DNA of 7,141 nt from Herminiimonas sp. (GTDB lineage Bacteria; Pseudomonadota; Gammaproteobacteria; Burkholderiales; Burkholderiaceae), in the NCBI GenBank assembly GCA_014377155.1, contig JACMQD010000491.1, forward strand, positions 1 through 7,141, read 5' to 3'. Under the pieces are notes generated by a model. The model ran no database searches and had not been told where the DNA came from. It saw nothing but the letters and a program-made list of their open reading frames with translations. The translations under genes and the position numbers were made by a program. Shown here one piece after another: positions 4,648-7,141 of the stretch (the stretch's first letter is position 1; every line of letters starts with the position of its first letter).

Positions 4648-7086
4648 TCAAGCCGGCAACGTGGAAAATTGCCGGGTGTCGACCATTGCCTTTTCTGGCT
4701 CATGCCAAGGATCGGGCTCACCGTCGAGTGCGAACAGCAGGCGCTCGTACAAAGCCTTGCGTTGCGGCGCATCTTCGACCACATGTTTTTTCACATGTTC
4801 GAGGCCGACCCGGGCGATGTAATGCACGGTGCGCTCCAGATACCAGCCTTCCTCGCGATACAGTTGCAGGAAAGCGCCCGAGTATTCCAGCACCTCGTCA
4901 TGCGTCTTCAGCTTGACCAGGAATTGCGCGACTTCGGTTTTGATGCCGCCGTTGCCGCCGACATAGATTTCCCAGCCAGAGTCGACGCCGATCACGCCGA
5001 CGTCCTTGATGCCGGACTCGGCGCAGTTGCGCGGACAACCGGACACGGCCAGCTTGACCTTGTGCGGCGCGTACATGCGCGCCAGTGCACGTTCCAGTTG
5101 CTGCCCCATCAACGTCGAATCCTGAGTGCCGAAACGGCACCATTCCGAGCCGACGCAGGTTTTGACAGTGCGCAAGCCCTTGGCATAGGCGAGTCCGCTC
5201 GGCATGCCAAGATCTTTCCACACGGCCTGCAGATCTTCTTTTTTCACGCCCAGCAAATCGATGCGCTGGCCCCCCGTTACCTTGACGGTCGGGATGTTGA
5301 ATTTGTCGACCACATCGGCAATGCGCCGCAGCTCCGACGAATTGGTGGCGCCGCCCCACATGCGCGGGATCACCGAATACGTACCGTCCTTCTGGATGTT
5401 GGCATGCGAGCGCTCGTTGATGTAGCGCGATTGCGGATCGTCCTTGGCTTCATGCGGCCAGGTCGACAGCAAATAATAATTCAGCGCAGGACGGCAGCTC
5501 GCGCAACCGTTGGGCGTGCGCCAGTTCATCAGCGCCATCACGCCGGCAACCGTAAGCACCTTCTCGACACGAATGGCGTCGCGCACTGCCTGGTGCGTGT
5601 GATCGGTGCAGTTGCACATCGGCTTGGCCTTGGCCGAAGTCGAATAGTCGCCGCCGGCGGTGGCCATGATGATCTGCTCGACCAGTCCGGTGCAGGAGCC
5701 GCACGAGGCCGATGCTTTGGTGTGCTTGCGCACGTCCTCGAGCGTGAACAAACCCTTTTCCTTGATCGCCTTGACGATGGTGCCCTTGCAGACGCCGTTG
5801 CAACCGCAGACCTCGGCAGTGTCGGGCATGGCGGCGGCCTTGGTAAAGCCTTCGTGGCCAACGTCGCCCGGACGTCCGGTATTGGCTTCGCCGAACATCA
5901 GCGTGTCGCGGATTTCGCCAATGTCCTTGCCTTCGCGCAGCAGCTTGAAATACCAGCTGCCATCGACCGTGTCGCCGTATAGGCAGGCACCGACCAGCTT
6001 GTCGCCCTTGAGCACTAGTTTTTTGTAAACACCGCCGATCGGGTCCGACAGAACGATTTCGTCGGTACCCTCGCCACCCATGAATTCACCCGCCGAAAAC
6101 AGGTCGATGCCGGTGACTTTCAGCTTGGTCGAGGTGACCGATCCCTGGTAGCGGCCGATGCCAAAATTGCCGAGATGGTTGGCGCACACTTTGGCCATTT
6201 CGAACAACGGCGCAACCAGTCCGTACGCAGTGCCGCGATGGTTGACGCATTCGCCGACCGCGTAGACGCGCGGATCGTAGGTCTGCATGGTGTCGTTGAC
6301 GACGATGCCGCGATTGCAATACAGGCCGGCCGATTCGGCCAGCGCCGTATTGGGGCGGATGCCGACTGCCATCACCACCAGTTGCGCCGGAATTTCGAGG
6401 CCATCGGTGAAGCGGATCGCTCTCACATGGCCGTTGTCGTCACCAATGATTTCTTGCGTATTCTTTTCGAGCAGGAAGTTGAGGCCACGGTCTTCCAGCG
6501 ATTTTTGCAGCATCTTGCCAGCAACCGGGTCAAGCTGGCGCTCCATCAGATAGTTCGGCAAATGCACCACGGTGACGTCCATGCCGCGCAGTTTCAGGCC
6601 GTTGGCCGCTTCGAGGCCGAGCAAGCCGCCGCCGATGACGATCGCATGTTTGTGTACCTGCGCGGCATCGATCATCGCATTGGTATCGTGGATGTCGCGG
6701 TAGGAAATCACACCGCTCAAATCCTTGCCCGGCACCGGCAACATGAAGGGCGTGGAGCCGGTCGCCAGCAGCAGGCGGTCGTATTCGGCCGTGGTGCCGT
6801 CTTCGGCGATGACCATGCGCTTGAGGCGGTCGATCTTCGCGATCTTTTTGCCCAAGTGCAGCGTGATGTCGTTTTCAACATACCAGTCGACATCATTGAG
6901 CATGATGTCCTTGATCGTCTGTTCGCCCGCCAGCACCGGCGATAACAAAATCCGATTGTAGTTGGCATACGGTTCGGCGCCGAACACCGTGATGTCGTAG
7001 ATATCAGGCGCGATCTTGCGCAGTTCTTCCAAGGTGCGAACGCCGGCCATTCCGTTACCGACCATTACCAACTTCAGCTTCTTCAT
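4648..7086 (-). CDS. nirB: NADH-dependent nitrite reductase large subunit NirB (FAD, BFD [2Fe-2S], siroheme/4Fe-4S)
   Basis: This 812-residue enzyme reduces nitrite to ammonium by six electrons from NADH in the cytoplasm. Domains in order are: an FAD/NADH oxidoreductase (about 1-315) with VGNGMAG at 9-15, the nucleotide-binding IGGGLLGLEAANG near 151-163 and VYAVGEC near 274-280; a BFD-type [2Fe-2S] domain with Cys427, Cys429, Cys462 and Cys465 (CGCNGVC ... SCGSC); a second cysteine set, Cys491/Cys493 and Cys528/Cys531, ending in CRPALNYYL; and the nitrite/sulfite reductase part (about 555-760). Siroheme/[4Fe-4S] ligands are Cys644 and Cys650 (TCVGSEWCRFGTQDS) and Cys684 and Cys688 (SGCPRNCAES). 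I chose the ATG at 7086 (MKKLKLVMVGNG) because GGGAGG lies five bases upstream. A GTG-initiated extension from 7119 would read through that ribosome site and start upstream of the predicted transcription start. It is probably the first gene of the operon. Confidence 0.97.
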   Translation of the reverse strand: MKKLKLVMVGNGMAGVRTLEELRKIAPDIYDITVFGAEPYANYNRILLSPVLAGEQTIKDIMLNDVDWYVENDITLHLGKKIAKIDRLKRMVIAEDGTTAEYDRLLLATGSTPFMLPVPGKDLSGVISYRDIHDTNAMIDAAQVHKHAIVIGGGLLGLEAANGLKLRGMDVTVVHLPNYLMERQLDPVAGKMLQKSLEDRGLNFLLEKNTQEIIGDDNGHVRAIRFTDGLEIPAQLVVMAVGIRPNTALAESAGLYCNRGIVVNDTMQTYDPRVYAVGECVNHRGTAYGLVAPLFEMAKVCANHLGNFGIGRYQGSVTSTKLKVTGIDLFSAGEFMGGEGTDEIVLSDPIGGVYKKLVLKGDKLVGACLYGDTVDGSWYFKLLREGKDIGEIRDTLMFGEANTGRPGDVGHEGFTKAAAMPDTAEVCGCNGVCKGTIVKAIKEKGLFTLEDVRKHTKASASCGSCTGLVEQIIMATAGGDYSTSAKAKPMCNCTDHTHQAVRDAIRVEKVLTVAGVMALMNWRTPNGCASCRPALNYYLLSTWPHEAKDDPQSRYINERSHANIQKDGTYSVIPRMWGGATNSSELRRIADVVDKFNIPTVKVTGGQRIDLLGVKKEDLQAVWKDLGMPSGLAYAKGLRTVKTCVGSEWCRFGTQDSTLMGQQLERALARMYAPHKVKLAVSGCPRNCAESGIKDVGVIGVDSGWEIYVGGNGGIKTEVAQFLVKLKTHDEVLEYSGAFLQLYREEGWYLERTVHYIARVGLEHVKKHVVEDAPQRKALYERLLFALDGEPDPWHEPEKAMVDTRQFSTLPA

Positions 7087-7091
7087 TAAAG

Positions 7092-7097
7092 CCTCCC
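7092..7097 (-). promoter_or_regulatory. Shine-Dalgarno sequence of nirB (decides the start)
   Basis: GGGAGG lies five bases upstream of the ATG at 7086. It is a near-ideal ribosome binding site and rules against the longer reading from GTG at 7119. Confidence 0.8.
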
Positions 7098-7114
7098 AAT
7101 AAAAAGTGCGTGCT

Positions 7115-7126
7115 TGCACCTATGCA
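7115..7126 (-). promoter_or_regulatory. Short dyad TGCA-TAGG-TGCA downstream of the nirB promoter
   Basis: TGCATAGGTGCA has 4-bp inverted arms around TAGG and ends in GGTGCA, the same as one NtrC half-site (TGCACC-N5-GGTGCA). The spacing is too short for a full NtrC site. It overlaps the -12 element and the expected transcription start, which would suit a repressor rather than an enhancer site. It may be chance. Confidence 0.2.
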
Positions 7127-7138
7127 AAATCGATGCCT
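7123..7138 (-). promoter_or_regulatory. Candidate sigma-54 (-24/-12) promoter of nirB-nirD-nasA
   Basis: On the minus strand AGGCATCGATTTTGCA matches the sigma-54 consensus TGGCACG-N4-TTGCA at 9 of 12 defined positions. These include the nearly invariant GG (7136-7137) and GC (7124-7125) pairs with exactly ten bases between them. The predicted transcription start is near 7112, giving a leader of about 26 bases that contains the nirB ribosome site. This fits activation by NtrC under nitrogen limitation, but the enhancer site would lie outside the window to the right. Confidence 0.6.
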
Positions 7139-7141
7139 GCC

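Noticed and set aside
4669..5982. Long plus-strand open frame (437 codons) opposite nirB
   Set aside because: It is fully antisense to the siroheme and BFD parts of nirB, with no family resemblance. This is a shadow frame.
7087..7119. GTG start of nirB at 7119 adding 11 residues
   Set aside because: It would place the GGGAGG ribosome site inside the coding region and start upstream of the predicted transcription start. MKKLKLVMVGNG at 7086 is the normal family start.

Overview
The window reads as chromosomal DNA of a beta-proteobacterium, most likely order Burkholderiales and possibly Oxalobacteraceae. This is inferred from the moderately high GC content, the protein sequences and the nirB-nirD-nasA ... 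ybiB gene order; no 16S or other marker gene is present. All genes are on the minus strand, so transcription runs from the right end of the window to the left. Coding density is very high: the longest stretch without a gene is 117 bases (4531-4647).

Right to left the layout is as follows. (1) A short upstream region (7087-7141) holds a good candidate sigma-54 (-24/-12) promoter and a strong Shine-Dalgarno sequence. (2) nirB, 812 aa, is the NADH- and FAD-dependent siroheme nitrite reductase large subunit. (3) A 117-base gap carries a strong hairpin. (4) nirD, 118 aa, has an intact Rieske [2Fe-2S] site and overlaps the next gene by 8 bases. (5) nasA, 939 aa, is the assimilatory molybdopterin nitrate reductase with a C-terminal BFD-type [2Fe-2S] domain. 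(6) A 102-base gap carries a second hairpin. (7) msrB and msrA encode a peptide-methionine sulfoxide reductase pair, joined by an ATGA overlap and both with export signals. (8) A weak terminator-like hairpin follows, then the first 31 codons of a ybiB-like gene that runs off the left edge.

Together nirB, nirD and nasA convert nitrate to nitrite (NasA) and nitrite to ammonium (NirB with NirD) in the cytoplasm. No separate NADH-oxidoreductase subunit for NasA lies in the window. The intact Rieske NirD, translationally linked to nasA, therefore suggests that NirB and NirD may feed electrons to both reductases, as in the Paracoccus NasB-NasG-NasC system. The sigma-54 promoter fits nitrogen control by NtrC, although no NtrC enhancer site is visible here. 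The exported MsrB/MsrA pair downstream may repair methionine oxidised in the periplasm, for example by reactive nitrogen or chlorine species; that link is a guess from position.

I found no clear new multi-gene system. The observations most worth following are the sigma-54 promoter, the two intergenic hairpins, the possible shared electron chain, and the exported methionine sulfoxide reductases attached to a nitrate assimilation operon. No mobile elements, CRISPR arrays, tRNA or rRNA genes were seen.
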